64,000 nt of DNA from Leucobacter chironomi DSM 19883 (GCF_000421845.1 NZ_ATXU01000005.1:204439-268438); one strand, 5' to 3'. Shown: positions 26,152 to 36,783, numbered from the stretch's first letter. The notes: generated from the letters alone by a model not told the origin. A program made the numbers and translations.

Positions 26152-26640
26152 GTGCCCGTGAAGAACCCCCGCTCCGCCTGGATCACGTACACCGCACTGC
26201 GCCTGCTCTTCTTCGCAGTGCCGTTCGCCCTTCTCTACGTGCTGGGGCTCTCGCTGCAGTTCTCGATGATGGTGTCCGCGCTCATCGCGGCGGTGCTGGC
26301 GGCGCTCATCAGCGTGTCCCTCTCGGTGCTGCTGCTCTCGAAGTCGCGCGAGGTCGCCTCGGAGAGCATCTACGACTGGCGCAACCGCGAGCGCACGGCG
26401 GACGACATCATCGAAGACGACGCGATGGACGCCGCGGAGGCCGCGGGCGGCGACGCCGAGCCGGCGCTCGCCGACGGCGCTGACCGCGCCGACACCCCGG
26501 CGGACGAGCCCAAGCGGGCTGCGGTCGAGCCGGAGCGCGGCGCGGACGAGCCGGAGCGCGGCGCGGACGAGCCGGAGCGGGCTGCGGTCGAGCCGGTCGC
26601 GGGCGGCGACGCGGATCCCGCGCGCTCCGACCGTCCCTGA
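26152..26640 (+). CDS. DUF4229 domain-containing membrane protein
   Basis: 162 residues from the GTG at 26152 (a second GTG at 26158 is equally likely). Two hydrophobic segments lie near residues 14-32 and 38-62, followed by the DUF4229-like YDWRNRERTADDIIEDDAMD near residue 86. The C-terminal 60 residues are low-complexity and contain a short tandem repeat built on the unit EPERGAD, so this tail may vary in length between strains. It is divergent from the menD operon. Function unknown. Confidence 0.8.
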   Translation: MPVKNPRSAWITYTALRLLFFAVPFALLYVLGLSLQFSMMVSALIAAVLAALISVSLSVLLLSKSREVASESIYDWRNRERTADDIIEDDAMDAAEAAGGDAEPALADGADRADTPADEPKRAAVEPERGADEPERGADEPERAAVEPVAGGDADPARSDRP

Positions 26641-26733
26641 CCTCGCGACGGCCGGGGCCGCCGCGCACGACGTCGACTGAGGCCCCGACGCTTGCTGCGG
26701 TTCAGCCCCCTCTCCGACCACCTGCTTCTCACG

Positions 26734-26790
26734 ATCGGGGTCACTTTTTGCCGTGTCGCAGGGCGACACGCGGCCAAAAGTGACCCCGAT
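26734..26790. repeat. Palindromic intergenic repeat, copy 2
   Basis: A near-perfect palindrome: left arm 26734-26759 and right arm 26763-26790, with two extra bases in the right arm and a 3-base loop. The ends atcggggtcact and agtgaccccgat match those of the copy at 23615. It lies between the DUF4229 stop and the damaged polymerase gene, a different genomic context from copy 1. Confidence 0.75.
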
Positions 26791-26802
26791 TTTCAGGACC
26801 GA

Positions 26803-26876
26803 CCGCGGGCCGCGGGCCGCAGGCCGCGGGCCGCAGGCGCAAGCGCAGGCCGCAGGCCGCAGGCCGCGGGCCGCGG
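26803..26876. repeat. Low-complexity tract of ggccgca / ggccgcg units
   Basis: About 74 bp of interspersed 7-bp units (ggccgcg and ggccgca) between the palindrome and the polymerase start. It is pure G, C with scattered A. No gene or motif is visible in it. It lies 40 bp ahead of the polymerase GTG. Confidence 0.65.
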
Positions 26877-26913
26877 CATCTGCGGTGTCAGTGGTGCGCA
26901 GTAGCGTGGAGGC

Positions 26914-28666
26914 GTGACCGAGACGAGCGCGCAGCCCGCACCCCGGTGGAGCCTGCTGGGCCGCCGCGACGACACTGCGGTGACCGTCGTCGACGTGCTC
27001 GCCGACGGCTCCCGCGGCGAAGCCGTGCGCCTCGAAGCCGCCGCCCTGCCGCAATTCATCGCCGAGCGCGAGCGCAGCGGGTCGGCGACGCGCTGGGTGT
27101 GGAGCGACGCACCGAGCTGGTATCCGCAGCTGCTGGCCGCCGGGGTGCGCGTGGAGCGCTGCCACGACCTGCGGCTCGGACACGCGATCCTGCGGCAGAG
27201 CGAGCTGGTGCGCGAGCGGACGGCGCTGCTCGCGGCCCGCGAGTGGGATGCCCCGCCGGGTCTCGACGCCGACGAGAGGCCCGACGACTCGACGCTCTTC
27301 GATTTCGACGAGGCCGGCACTGGACCGCCGACCGTGCCGCACGACCCGGAGTCGGTGAGCGCCGAGTTCGAACGGCAGCTCGCCGCGATCTCCGCGTCCA
27401 CCGACCCGAACCGCCTGCGGCTGCTGCTCGCCGCCGAGTCGGCCGGCGCGCTCGTGGCCGTCGAGATGCGCAGCGCCGGCGTGCCATGGGACGCGGCCGA
27501 GCATGACCGCCTGCTGAGCGAGGTGCTGGGCCCGCGACTCGGTCGGCAGCGCGAAGCCCGCCCGGATGGTGGCGCTGGCCGAGGAGGTGCGGTCTGCGCT
27601 CGGCGACCCCGGGGCGAGCCTCGACTCGCCGCCGAAGCTGCTGGGCGCGCTGCGGCGGGCGGGCATCGACGTCGCGTCGACCTCGCGCTGGGAGCTGATG
27701 GAGAGCGAGCACCCGGCGATCGAGCCGCTGCTGCGCTACAAGAAGCTCTCTCGGCTGCTGACCGCGAACGGCTGGTCCTGGATCGACGAGTGGGTGCGCG
27801 ACGGCCGATACCGGCCGGTCTACGTGCCCGGCGGGGTGGTCACCGGCCGCTGGGCGTCGAGCGGCGGGGGCGCGCTGCAGCTGCCGCGGGCGCTGCGCCC
27901 CGCACTGCGCGCCGACCCGGGCTGGACGCTCGTCTCCGCCGATGTCGCGCAGCTCGAACCGCGCGTCCTCGCCGCCATGTCGGGCGATCGGGCGATGGCC
28001 GCGGCGGGATCGGGCAAGGATCTCTACTCCGGCATCGTCGAGAGCGGTATCGTCGCGAGCCGGCAGGAGGCGAAGATCGCCGTGCTCGGCGCCATGTACG
28101 GCGCGACCACGGGTGACAGCGGGCGGCTGGTGCCGCGGCTTCGGCGCGGCTTCCCCGCCGCGATGCGCCTGGTGGATCGCGCCGCCGAGGTCGGCGAGCA
28201 GGGCGGTGTCGTGTCGACCTGGCTCGGACGCTCCTCTCCCCTGCCGGGGCCCGAGTGGTCAGAGCTGCAGGCGCTCGCGAGCCTGCCCTCGGCCACGCCC
28301 CGCGACGAGGCGCGCGCCCGCCGCGCCGCGCGCGACTTCGGGCGATTCACCCGCAACTTCGTGGTGCAGGGCACGGCCGCCGAGTGGGCGCTCGCCTGGC
28401 TCGCAGAACTGCGGCTGCGGCTCGCCGCCATGCCCGCCGTCGACGCGGCACCCGCGCCGGCGTCGGGGCCGGTCTTCTCGCACGGGCCGCACCTCGTGTT
28501 CTTCCTCCACGACGAGGTGATCGTGCACACGCCTGCCGCGCAGGCCGACGCCGTCGCCGAGGCGGTGCGGGCCTCGGCCGAGGCCGCCGGACGACTGCTC
28601 TTCGGCGGAGCACCCGTCGACTTCCCGCTCGACGTGCGGGTCGCCGAGCGCGCCGCGAAGGAGTGA
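26914..28666 (+). pseudogene. Bifunctional 3'-5' exonuclease/DNA polymerase (family A), frameshifted
   Basis: Two overlapping frames together give one protein of about 580 residues, the usual size of this actinobacterial family. The first frame (GTG at 26914) encodes the exonuclease-like part up to LLSEVLGPR (about residue 210), then runs into nonsense. The second frame carries on with AKPARMVALAEEVR near 27551. The polymerase domain is complete there: motif A as SADVAQLEPRVLAAMSGD, motif B region RQEAKIAVLGAMYG, and motif C as HDEV. The shift lies between about 27525 and 27560 and needs one extra base. There is no long homopolymer, so it could be a real lesion or a sequencing error. If real, the polymerase part could still start at the internal ATG 27566. 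Confidence 0.85.
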
Positions 28667-28726
28667 CGCCGCCCGGGCGCGGTGCGAAGCCCGAGCCCCG
28701 GCAGGCGCCGAGCGGAGCGCGGCGCC

Positions 28727-29680
28727 CTAGAACGCGAAGGCGATGCCCACGAGCACGCCGTAGGCGAGCGCCGCGAGGCTCGTGAGCTGCAGCACGAGGA
28801 TCAGCTCGCGCGGTGTCTTCGCCGTGATCACGATGAGCACGCAGGGCGCCACGATCAACAGCACGAACCACACCAGCACCATGCCGGGGTTCACGAAGCC
28901 GTAGAGCGCCGGCACCGCGAACGGCAGCACCACGCACGCGATGTAGAGGGCGCGCGAGGCGCGATCGCCCATGCGCACGGCGAGGGTCTTCTTGCCCGCG
29001 AGCCTGTCGGTGGGGATGTCGCGCAGGTTGTTGACCACGAGCACGGCCACGGCGAAGAGGCCGACGCCGGCGCCCGTGATCCACGCCTCCTGCGTCTGCA
29101 CCTCGGTCTGCAGGTAGACCGTGCCGACGGTCGCCACGATCCCGAAGAAGATGAACACCATCACCTCGCCCAGGCCGGCGTAGCCGTAGGGCCGCTTGCC
29201 GCCGGTGTAGAACCAGGCGGCGAGGATCGCGACCACGCCGAGCGCCAGGAACCACCAGCGCCCGCTCAGCACCACGGCCACGAGGCCCGCGACGGCGGCG
29301 AGCGCGAAGAACACGAGCGCCGCCGCGAGCACCCGCTTCGGGTTCACGAGACCCGAGCCCGTGAGCCGGGCCGGGCCGACCCGGTACGCATCGGTGCCGC
29401 GGATGCCGTCGGAGTAGTCGTTGGCGTAGTTCACGCCGATCTGCAGGAACACGGCGACGGCGAGCGCGAGCAGTGCGAGCGGCAGTGAGAAGCCCTGCAC
29501 CATGTGCGCCACACCGGATCCCGCGGCCACCGGGGCGACCGCCAGGGGCAGGGTGCGCAGCCGCGCGCCGCCCACCCAGTTTCGCCAGGTGATGCGCGGC
29601 GCCTCGCCCGAGCCCACCTGTCGTTCGGCGGCGGCCCGCACCGCCGGGTTGCCCGACTTGCGCCGATCCTTCGCGTTCAC
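28727..29680 (-). CDS. menA: 1,4-dihydroxy-2-naphthoate polyprenyltransferase
   Basis: 317 residues from the GTG at 29680, which overlaps the menE stop (GTGA). About nine membrane segments. The first aspartate-rich motif NYANDYSDGIRGTD lies near residue 85 and the second, NNLRDIPTDRLAGKKT, near residue 200, as in MenA/UbiA transferases. It attaches the polyprenyl tail to the naphthoate ring in the membrane. It is the last gene of the menE-menA pair. Confidence 0.94.
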   Translation of the reverse strand: MNAKDRRKSGNPAVRAAAERQVGSGEAPRITWRNWVGGARLRTLPLAVAPVAAGSGVAHMVQGFSLPLALLALAVAVFLQIGVNYANDYSDGIRGTDAYRVGPARLTGSGLVNPKRVLAAALVFFALAAVAGLVAVVLSGRWWFLALGVVAILAAWFYTGGKRPYGYAGLGEVMVFIFFGIVATVGTVYLQTEVQTQEAWITGAGVGLFAVAVLVVNNLRDIPTDRLAGKKTLAVRMGDRASRALYIACVVLPFAVPALYGFVNPGMVLVWFVLLIVAPCVLIVITAKTPRELILVLQLTSLAALAYGVLVGIAFAF

Positions 29681-30936
29681 TCCTGCTCCTCCCCTGCGAC
29701 GGCCCGCGTCTCGCGGAAGCTCGCCCGCAGCCGTTCCAGCCACTGCTCGATCGCCCGCAGATCGGGCTTGCCGCCCGCGAGGCGCGGCAGCTCGTCGGTT
29801 GCGGTGGCCCACACCGGGGCCGCCGCCGCGCCGAGGCGATTCCGGATCGCATCGCGCACCTCGTCGAACGTCGCCCGCGGCGCGGCGCCGCCGGCCCCCT
29901 CGCCGTCGGCCTCTGCCTTGCCCGTCTCGACCACCAGGCTCACACGCTCACCCCACTCGGGGTGCGGGGCCGCGACCGCGACCGCGCTCGACCAGCCCGC
30001 GAACTCACGGGCGGCGCGCTCCACCTCGTCGAGCGACACGTTGACGCCGCCCGAGATGACCACCCGGTCGAGCCGTCCCGTGACGGTGAGCATGCCGCCG
30101 AGCAGCTCGCCCGCATCGCCGGTGCGATACCAGCGGTGCACCGAGCCGTCGCGATCCCGGTCCTCGATGAAGCGGTCCGCGGTGAGCTCGGGGTCGCCCA
30201 CATAGCCCAGTGCCAGCGACGGGCCGGCCAGCTGCACCTCGCCCGCGCGGATGCGCACGCGCGTGTCGCCGATCTCGACCCCGTCGTAGACGCAGCCGCC
30301 CGCCGTCTCGGTCATGCCGTAGCTGCGCTTCAGCGCGACGCCGAGCTCGTGCGCTCGCCGGCGCATCTCCAACGACACCGCCTGCCCGCCCACGAGCACC
30401 GCGTCGAAGCGGCGCAGTGCGTCGGCGGCGGCGCGATCCTGCTCGGCGAGATCGAGCAGCCGCGAGAACTGCAGCGGCACGAGCGAGACGTAGCGGCGCT
30501 GCCCGTCGAGCCCCTCGGCCGCGTCGAGCAGCGCCGCCGGGTCGAAGCCGCCCGCCGCGTCGAAGAACCGCGGCGGGATTCCGGAGACCTCGCTGCGCAC
30601 CAGCATCTGCAGCCCCGAGATCAGGTGCGACGGCAGGTCGACCAGCCACTGGCCCGCGCCGCCGAGGCGCTCGTGCGTCGCCTCGGCGGCCGCGCGCAGG
30701 GCGGCGGCCGACAGCGCGACCGCCTTCGGCACGCCGCTCGAGCCCGAGGTGCGCACCACCACCGCGGTGCCCTCGGGCAGTTCGGCGCGCTGCAGCGCCG
30801 CGACCGCCTCGGCGTCGGCGCGGTCGTCGGCGACCGGGAGGATGGGCGCACCGCCGCTCAGCGCGTCGCCGAGCGCGGCCATGAGCCAGGCGCGATCCCC
30901 TGTCGGGATGGTGCGGAGTCCGTTGGGCGCAGTCAC
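29677..30936 (-). CDS. menE: o-Succinylbenzoate-CoA ligase
   Basis: 419 residues. An ANL-superfamily adenylate-forming enzyme: P-loop-like VVRTSGSSGVPK near residue 60, YGMTETAGG near residue 215, YRTGDAGEL near residue 270, the hinge GRLDRVVISGGVNVS near residue 287 and the C-terminal catalytic lysine in LAGGKPD near residue 390. The enzyme is shorter than average MenE, typical for actinobacteria. The clustering with menA and menB supports MenE rather than another acyl-CoA ligase. Confidence 0.92.
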   Translation of the reverse strand: MTAPNGLRTIPTGDRAWLMAALGDALSGGAPILPVADDRADAEAVAALQRAELPEGTAVVVRTSGSSGVPKAVALSAAALRAAAEATHERLGGAGQWLVDLPSHLISGLQMLVRSEVSGIPPRFFDAAGGFDPAALLDAAEGLDGQRRYVSLVPLQFSRLLDLAEQDRAAADALRRFDAVLVGGQAVSLEMRRRAHELGVALKRSYGMTETAGGCVYDGVEIGDTRVRIRAGEVQLAGPSLALGYVGDPELTADRFIEDRDRDGSVHRWYRTGDAGELLGGMLTVTGRLDRVVISGGVNVSLDEVERAAREFAGWSSAVAVAAPHPEWGERVSLVVETGKAEADGEGAGGAAPRATFDEVRDAIRNRLGAAAAPVWATATDELPRLAGGKPDLRAIEQWLERLRASFRETRAVAGEEQE

Positions 30937-30945
30937 CGTTCCAGG

Positions 30946-32373
30946 CTACTCGGTGGCGGCGGGCAGCGACGGTCGCGGCTCCGGGCTGCCGCGCGGGATG
31001 AGCAGGGTGAGCACGGTCGCCACCACCGCCGCGCCGAGCGCGATCCAGAAGCAGGTCGCGAAGGCCTCGGCGGTGGGCACGGCGCGGCCCTCGTGCTCGA
31101 CGCTCATCGCCGCGAGCACGCCGCCCATCACGGCTGAGGCGCTCGACGTGCCGACGGATCGGAACAGCGCGTTCAGGCCGTTCGAGACCCCCGTCTCGTG
31201 GGCCGGCACGGCGCCCATGATGATCATCGGCATCGCGGCGAACGAGAACGCGATACCGACGCCGATGATGGCGTTCGCCACCACGACGTGCCACACCTCG
31301 CTCGACCACAGCAGCACGAACACGTGCGCGACCACGATCGACGAGGTGCCGATCGTGAACAGCGGCCGCGGGCCGAAGATGCGCTCGAGCTTGCCCGACA
31401 GCGGCGACAGCACCATCATGATGAGGCCCGCCGGCATGATGCAGATGGCCGCCTCGATCATCGTGAGGCCGAAGCCGGCGCCCGTCTCGCGCGGCATCTC
31501 GAGCAGCTGGGGGAACGTCACGTTGGATCCGAACAGCGAGAACCCCATGCCGATCGCGGCGAGGTTCGTCAGCAGCACCGTCGGCCGGGCCGCCACCCGC
31601 AGATCGACGAGCGGATCGCGCGCCCGCAGCTGATACACGCCCCAGATCAGCAGCACCACGACGCCGGCACCCGCAGAGCCGAGCGCGAGCGGCGATCCCC
31701 AGCCCCAGTCGGCGCCGCGCGACACGAACAGCAGCAGGCCCGTCAGGCCCACGGCGAGCCCGAACGCCCCGATCACGTCGAGGCGGCCGCCCGTGACGAG
31801 CGTGTCCTCGGGCACCGCGAACCGCACCGCCACGATCCCGAGCGCGCCCAGCGCGGCCGACAGCCAGAACAGCGCGTGCCAGTCGGCCGTCTCGGCGATC
31901 AGCGCGGCGAGCGGCATGCCCACGGCGCCGCCGACGCCCATCGTGGCGCTCATGAGGGCCACCGCGGTGCCCAGGCGGGCGGGCGGCAGCACGTCGCGCA
32001 TGATCGCGATCCCGAGCGGGATCACCCCCGTCGTGATGCCCTGCAGACCGCGCCCCACGATCACCCCGAGGATCGACGACGACAGCGCCGCGACCAGCGA
32101 GCCGACGATCAGCGCGACCAGCAGCACGAAGACCACGCGCCGCTTGCCGTACATGTCGCCGAGCCGCCCCGAGATGGGCGTGGCCACGGCTGCCACGAGC
32201 AGCGTGATCGTCACCACCCAGGAGGTGTCCTCGCGGGACGCCTGCAGCAGCTCGGGCAGTTCGGCCTGCAGCGGCACCACCAGCGTGAACATGAACGCCG
32301 AGACGAGACCGACGAAGGCGAGAGCGCCGACGGTGGTCCAGCCGGGCGGTGGCGGGCTGGGTTTCGTCATCAC
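30946..32373 (-). CDS. MFS drug/solute exporter, EmrB/QacA-like
   Basis: 475 residues with 12-14 hydrophobic segments. The loop after TM2 shows the MFS motif as GRLGDMYGKRRVV near residue 70; GRGLQGITTGVIPLGIAIMRD near residue 110 is the motif of the DHA2 group. It would use the proton gradient to expel a hydrophobic compound. It sits between menE and menB, 9 bp downstream of neither reading direction's operon break, so it is probably co-transcribed upstream of menE-menA. Substrate unknown. Confidence 0.88.
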   Translation of the reverse strand: MMTKPSPPPPGWTTVGALAFVGLVSAFMFTLVVPLQAELPELLQASREDTSWVVTITLLVAAVATPISGRLGDMYGKRRVVFVLLVALIVGSLVAALSSSILGVIVGRGLQGITTGVIPLGIAIMRDVLPPARLGTAVALMSATMGVGGAVGMPLAALIAETADWHALFWLSAALGALGIVAVRFAVPEDTLVTGGRLDVIGAFGLAVGLTGLLLFVSRGADWGWGSPLALGSAGAGVVVLLIWGVYQLRARDPLVDLRVAARPTVLLTNLAAIGMGFSLFGSNVTFPQLLEMPRETGAGFGLTMIEAAICIMPAGLIMMVLSPLSGKLERIFGPRPLFTIGTSSIVVAHVFVLLWSSEVWHVVVANAIIGVGIAFSFAAMPMIIMGAVPAHETGVSNGLNALFRSVGTSSASAVMGGVLAAMSVEHEGRAVPTAEAFATCFWIALGAAVVATVLTLLIPRGSPEPRPSLPAATE

Positions 32374-32423
32374 CTGCCAGGCTACACCTGGGGGCCGGCA
32401 AGGCCGCCCCCGGTGCGCCCGGC

Positions 32424-33377
<954 letters not shown>

Positions 33378-33387
33378 GCCACCCAGC

Positions 33388-33717
33388 CTACTTGCGCGGC
33401 TTCTTCGGTTTCGGGGCGGGCAGCGCCGCCGCCGTCAAGTCGATGAGCTCGGTGAGCCATTCGCGATCCTCCCAGCGGTCGCCGCTCACCCGGAAGTAGG
33501 GCTTCGATCCGGGGTAGGCGGGCGCTTCCTCGGGTTCGCCCAGGTATTCGCGGCCGGCATCGGTGGGCTTCACGAACAGTTCGTCGTCGCAGACGAGGGC
33601 GACGGGCTTGTCATCGCAGTAGAGGCAGTACTCGCCGAACATCTTGCGGCTGCGGATGGCGGGCAGCGCGCTCAGCTGGTCGGTGAGGAACTCGATAGTC
33701 TCGGCCCGGGTGCTCAT
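33388..33717 (-). CDS. TfoX/Sxy N-terminal-like small protein
   Basis: 109 residues from the ATG at 33717 (MSTRAETI). The first 90 residues match the TfoX N-terminal domain: ALPAIRSRKMFGEYCLYCDDKPVA-like start, then LFVKPTDAGREYL and the YFRVSGD strand. The C-terminal tail is lysine/proline-rich (PAPKPKKPRK). In proteobacteria TfoX controls competence, but isolated domains in actinobacteria have no known role. It is located 10 bp upstream of menB and divergent from menC. Confidence 0.8.
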   Translation of the reverse strand: MSTRAETIEFLTDQLSALPAIRSRKMFGEYCLYCDDKPVALVCDDELFVKPTDAGREYLGEPEEAPAYPGSKPYFRVSGDRWEDREWLTELIDLTAAALPAPKPKKPRK

Positions 33718-33796
33718 GCCGCCAGAGTATCGCCGCTCGCGCTCGCGCCACCACCCCCGCGGGCGCGAGTTCGAGGGGCCGTGGCAGGATCGGAGC

Positions 33797-34915
33797 ATGA
33801 GTGATGCCCGGGGCCCCGAGACGGCCGCCCTTCCCCCGCTCGACGAGGTGCTCGCGGTGATGCGCGTGGTCGCGATCCCCACCCGCACCCGGTTCCGCGG
33901 GATCTCGGTGCGGGAGGCGGCGATCTTCGATTCGCCGCTGGGGGCGAGCGAGTTCTCGCCCTTCCCCGAGTACGGTGACGCCGAGGCGTCGGCGTGGCTG
34001 GCGGCCGCTCTCGATTTCGGCTGGCGCGAGCAGCCGGCGGCGCTGCGCGACCGCGTCGAGGTGAACGCGACCGTGCCCGCGGTGGCGGCGGGTCGGGTGC
34101 CCGAGATCCTCGCCCGCTTCCCGGGGTGCCGCACCGCGAAGGTGAAGGTCGCCGAGCGCGGCCAGGGTCTCGCCGACGATGCGGCGCGGGTGCGGGCGGT
34201 GCGCGAGGTGATGGGGCCGGACGCGCTGGTGCGCGTGGACGCGAACGGGGGCTGGGGCGTCGAGGAAGCCGTGACGGCGCTGCGAGCGCTCGCCGAGTTC
34301 GACCTCGACTACGCCGAGCAGCCGTGCGGGGGCGTCGACGAGCTCGTCGAGGTGCGGCGACGGCTGAGCCCGGGTGATACCGGCGAGGGCCCGCTGCTCG
34401 GCGAGGCCGCCGCGACCCTGGGATTGCACGCCCGCACCTCGCCACTCGTGCGCATCGCCGCCGATGAGAGCGTGCGCAAGGCGGCCGATCCGCTCGCGGT
34501 GGCGCGGGCCGGTGCGGCGGATCTGCTGATCGTGAAGGCGCAGCCGCTGGGCGGCATCCGGCGCGCGCTCGGGATCGTGGCCGAGGCCGGCCTGCCGGTG
34601 GTCGTGTCGAGCGCGCTCGACACCTCGGTGGGCATTGCGATGGGGCTGCAGCTCGCGGCCGCGCTCCCGCTCGCCGAGGGCGAGGGGGCCAGCGGTGCCG
34701 TGCTCGCCGGGGCGTGCGGCCTCGGCACGGCCGCCCTGTTGGAGGGAGACGTGACCGCCGATCCGCTGCTGCCGAACGGTGGCGAGATCGAGGTGCGCCG
34801 CCCCCGGCTCGACCCCGAGCAGCTCACTCGCTACGCGGCCCCGGCCGAGCGCGAGCGGTGGTGGCGGGAGCGCGTGACCCGCTGCCACGCGCTGCTCAGC
34901 GCTGCCGCTCACTGA
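33797..34915 (+). CDS. menC: o-Succinylbenzoate synthase
   Basis: 372 residues from the ATG at 33797, preceded by GGAtCGGAG. An enolase-superfamily enzyme: catalytic lysine pair in AKVKVAERG near residue 115, metal-binding VRVDANGGW (Asp) near residue 150, YAEQPC (Glu) near residue 175, ADESV (Asp) near residue 227 and the second base in IVKAQPLGG near residue 250. It dehydrates SHCHC to o-succinylbenzoate. It stands alone on the plus strand and converges with the acyl-CoA synthetase gene. Confidence 0.93.
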   Translation: MSDARGPETAALPPLDEVLAVMRVVAIPTRTRFRGISVREAAIFDSPLGASEFSPFPEYGDAEASAWLAAALDFGWREQPAALRDRVEVNATVPAVAAGRVPEILARFPGCRTAKVKVAERGQGLADDAARVRAVREVMGPDALVRVDANGGWGVEEAVTALRALAEFDLDYAEQPCGGVDELVEVRRRLSPGDTGEGPLLGEAAATLGLHARTSPLVRIAADESVRKAADPLAVARAGAADLLIVKAQPLGGIRRALGIVAEAGLPVVVSSALDTSVGIAMGLQLAAALPLAEGEGASGAVLAGACGLGTAALLEGDVTADPLLPNGGEIEVRRPRLDPEQLTRYAAPAERERWWRERVTRCHALLSAAAH

Positions 34916-34959
34916 GCGTCACCGCTCGCTGAGCGCTTCCGCCGGCCGCGCGCGGCGGC

Positions 34960-36696
34960 TCAGCCTTTGAGCCCGGGGAAGTCCTCTTCGCGCCACTCGG
35001 CGGCGATCCGCTCCCCTGCGCGATGCGCGGCGAGCTCGCGCTCCCGCAGCTCGACCCGGCGGATCTTGCCCGACGAGGTCTTGGGCAGCTCGAAGAACTC
35101 CACCCGACGCACGCGCATGTAGGGCGGCAGCGCGATGCGGGCGTGGGCGAGGATCGCGCGGGCCGTCTCGGCATCGGCGGGTGCGCCCGCGGCGAGCGCG
35201 ACGTACGCCTTCGTGACATTGAGCCGGGTGTCGTCGGGGGCGCCGACCACGGCCGCCTCGGCGACGAACTCGTGTTCGATGAGCGCGCTCTCCACCTCGA
35301 ACGGCGACACCTTGTAGTCGCTCGACTTGAAGATGTCGTCGGTGCGCCCCACGAAGGTGAGCACGCCGGTCTCGCGGTCCCGCTGCGCCACGTCGCCGGT
35401 GTGGAAGAGCCCGCCCGCGGTGGCCTTCGCGGTGGCATCAGGGTTGCCGAAGTACCCGGTCATGAGGTTCTCGGGCGGCTCCGGGGCGAGCCGCAGGCAG
35501 ATCTCCCCCTCGTCGGCCTCCGCACCCGTGAGCGGATCGACGAGCACGGCGTCGACGCCCGGCAGCGGGATGCCCATCGCACCCGGCACGACGGGGTCGC
35601 CCGGCATGTTACCGATGAGCGCGGTGGTCTCGGTCTGCCCGTAGCCGTCGCGGATCTCGAGCCCCCACCACTCCTGGATGCGGGCGATCACCTCGGGGTT
35701 GAGCGGTTCGCCGGCCGAGAGCAGTTCTCGCAGGGCGCGCGGCTTGCGCTCCAGGCGGTGCTGGATGAGCATGCGCCACACCGTGGGCGGCGCGCAGAAG
35801 GTGCTGACGCCTGCGCGATCGAGCTCGGAGACGAAGTGCTCGGCGTCGAAGCGGGCGTAGCTCAGCACGAAGATGGTGGCGCCCACGTTCCAGGGCGAGA
35901 AGAAGCTCGACCATGCGTGCTTGCCCCAGCCCGGCGCGCTCACCACGGAGTGCACGTCGCCGGGGCGCACCCCGATCCAGGCCGTCGTGGTGAGGTGCCC
36001 GAGCGGGTAGCTGGTGTGGGAGTGCTCCACGATCTTGGGCAGGCTCGTCGTGCCCGAGGTGAAGTAGATGAGCGAGGGCTCGGCGCTCGCGGTCGTGCGC
36101 GGGATCGCGGCGAGCGACGCGGCACTCGACTCCTCGTAGCGGTGCCAGTCGAAGAGGGCGGCGCGCTGGTCGCGGTTCGCCTGCTCGAAGCCGACGCCCA
36201 CGCGGCCGTACCCGCCGGGCACCTCGGCGAACTTGAGCGCGTCGGCCGCGGCGGCGAACACCCAGCGCACGCGACCCCGGTCGACTCGGTCGCGCAGCTC
36301 ATGCGCGCCGAGCACCGTCGAGGTCGGCAGGATCACGACGCCCAGCTTGAGCGCGGCGAGCATGATCTCCCAGAGCTCGACCCGGTTGTCGAGCATGAGC
36401 ATCGCGACATCGCCCTTGCGCGCTCCGATGCTGCGCATCCAGTTGGCGACCTGATCGGAGCGCTGCTTCATCTGCGCGAAGCTGCGCTTCTGCTCGCTGC
36501 CGTCGGCGTCGACGATCCACAGCGCGGTATCGTCGTTGCCTTCGGCGATCGCGTCGAAGACGTCGTGGGCCCAGTTGAAACTCGGCCCCACGTCGGGCCA
36601 GCGGAACTCGGCGCGGGCGCGGGCCGGATCGCCGGCGAGTTCGAGCAGCTGGTCGCGGGCCGCGAAGAACGCGCGCGTGGCATCGGTGTGGGTCAT
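34960..36696 (-). CDS. AMP-dependent acyl-CoA synthetase, acetyl/medium-chain type
   Basis: 578 residues. ANL superfamily: IYFTSGTTSLPKIVEHSH near residue 215 is the P-loop, YGQTETTALIGN near residue 355 the adenylate motif, FHTGDVAQRDRETG near residue 440, GRTDDIFKSSDYKVSPFEVE near residue 455 and the catalytic lysine in PKTSSGKIRRVELR near residue 540. The GYGQTE and DYKVSPFEVE forms are those of medium-chain (Acsm-like) acyl-CoA synthetases. It would activate a carboxylic acid with CoA and ATP. The substrate chain length is not evident. Confidence 0.9.
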   Translation of the reverse strand: MTHTDATRAFFAARDQLLELAGDPARARAEFRWPDVGPSFNWAHDVFDAIAEGNDDTALWIVDADGSEQKRSFAQMKQRSDQVANWMRSIGARKGDVAMLMLDNRVELWEIMLAALKLGVVILPTSTVLGAHELRDRVDRGRVRWVFAAAADALKFAEVPGGYGRVGVGFEQANRDQRAALFDWHRYEESSAASLAAIPRTTASAEPSLIYFTSGTTSLPKIVEHSHTSYPLGHLTTTAWIGVRPGDVHSVVSAPGWGKHAWSSFFSPWNVGATIFVLSYARFDAEHFVSELDRAGVSTFCAPPTVWRMLIQHRLERKPRALRELLSAGEPLNPEVIARIQEWWGLEIRDGYGQTETTALIGNMPGDPVVPGAMGIPLPGVDAVLVDPLTGAEADEGEICLRLAPEPPENLMTGYFGNPDATAKATAGGLFHTGDVAQRDRETGVLTFVGRTDDIFKSSDYKVSPFEVESALIEHEFVAEAAVVGAPDDTRLNVTKAYVALAAGAPADAETARAILAHARIALPPYMRVRRVEFFELPKTSSGKIRRVELRERELAAHRAGERIAAEWREEDFPGLKG

Positions 36697-36783
36697 GTGA
36701 CTATTCTGCCTCGCGACCGCGGGTCGCGTGCGGCGCCGACGTCCGCGGCGGGTTGGGCGCGGTGCCGGGCACCGGCGGCGGCT

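Noticed and set aside
22668..26483. A 1271-codon plus-strand open frame
   Set aside because: It runs antisense to ppk2 and menD and shows the composition of a shadow frame.
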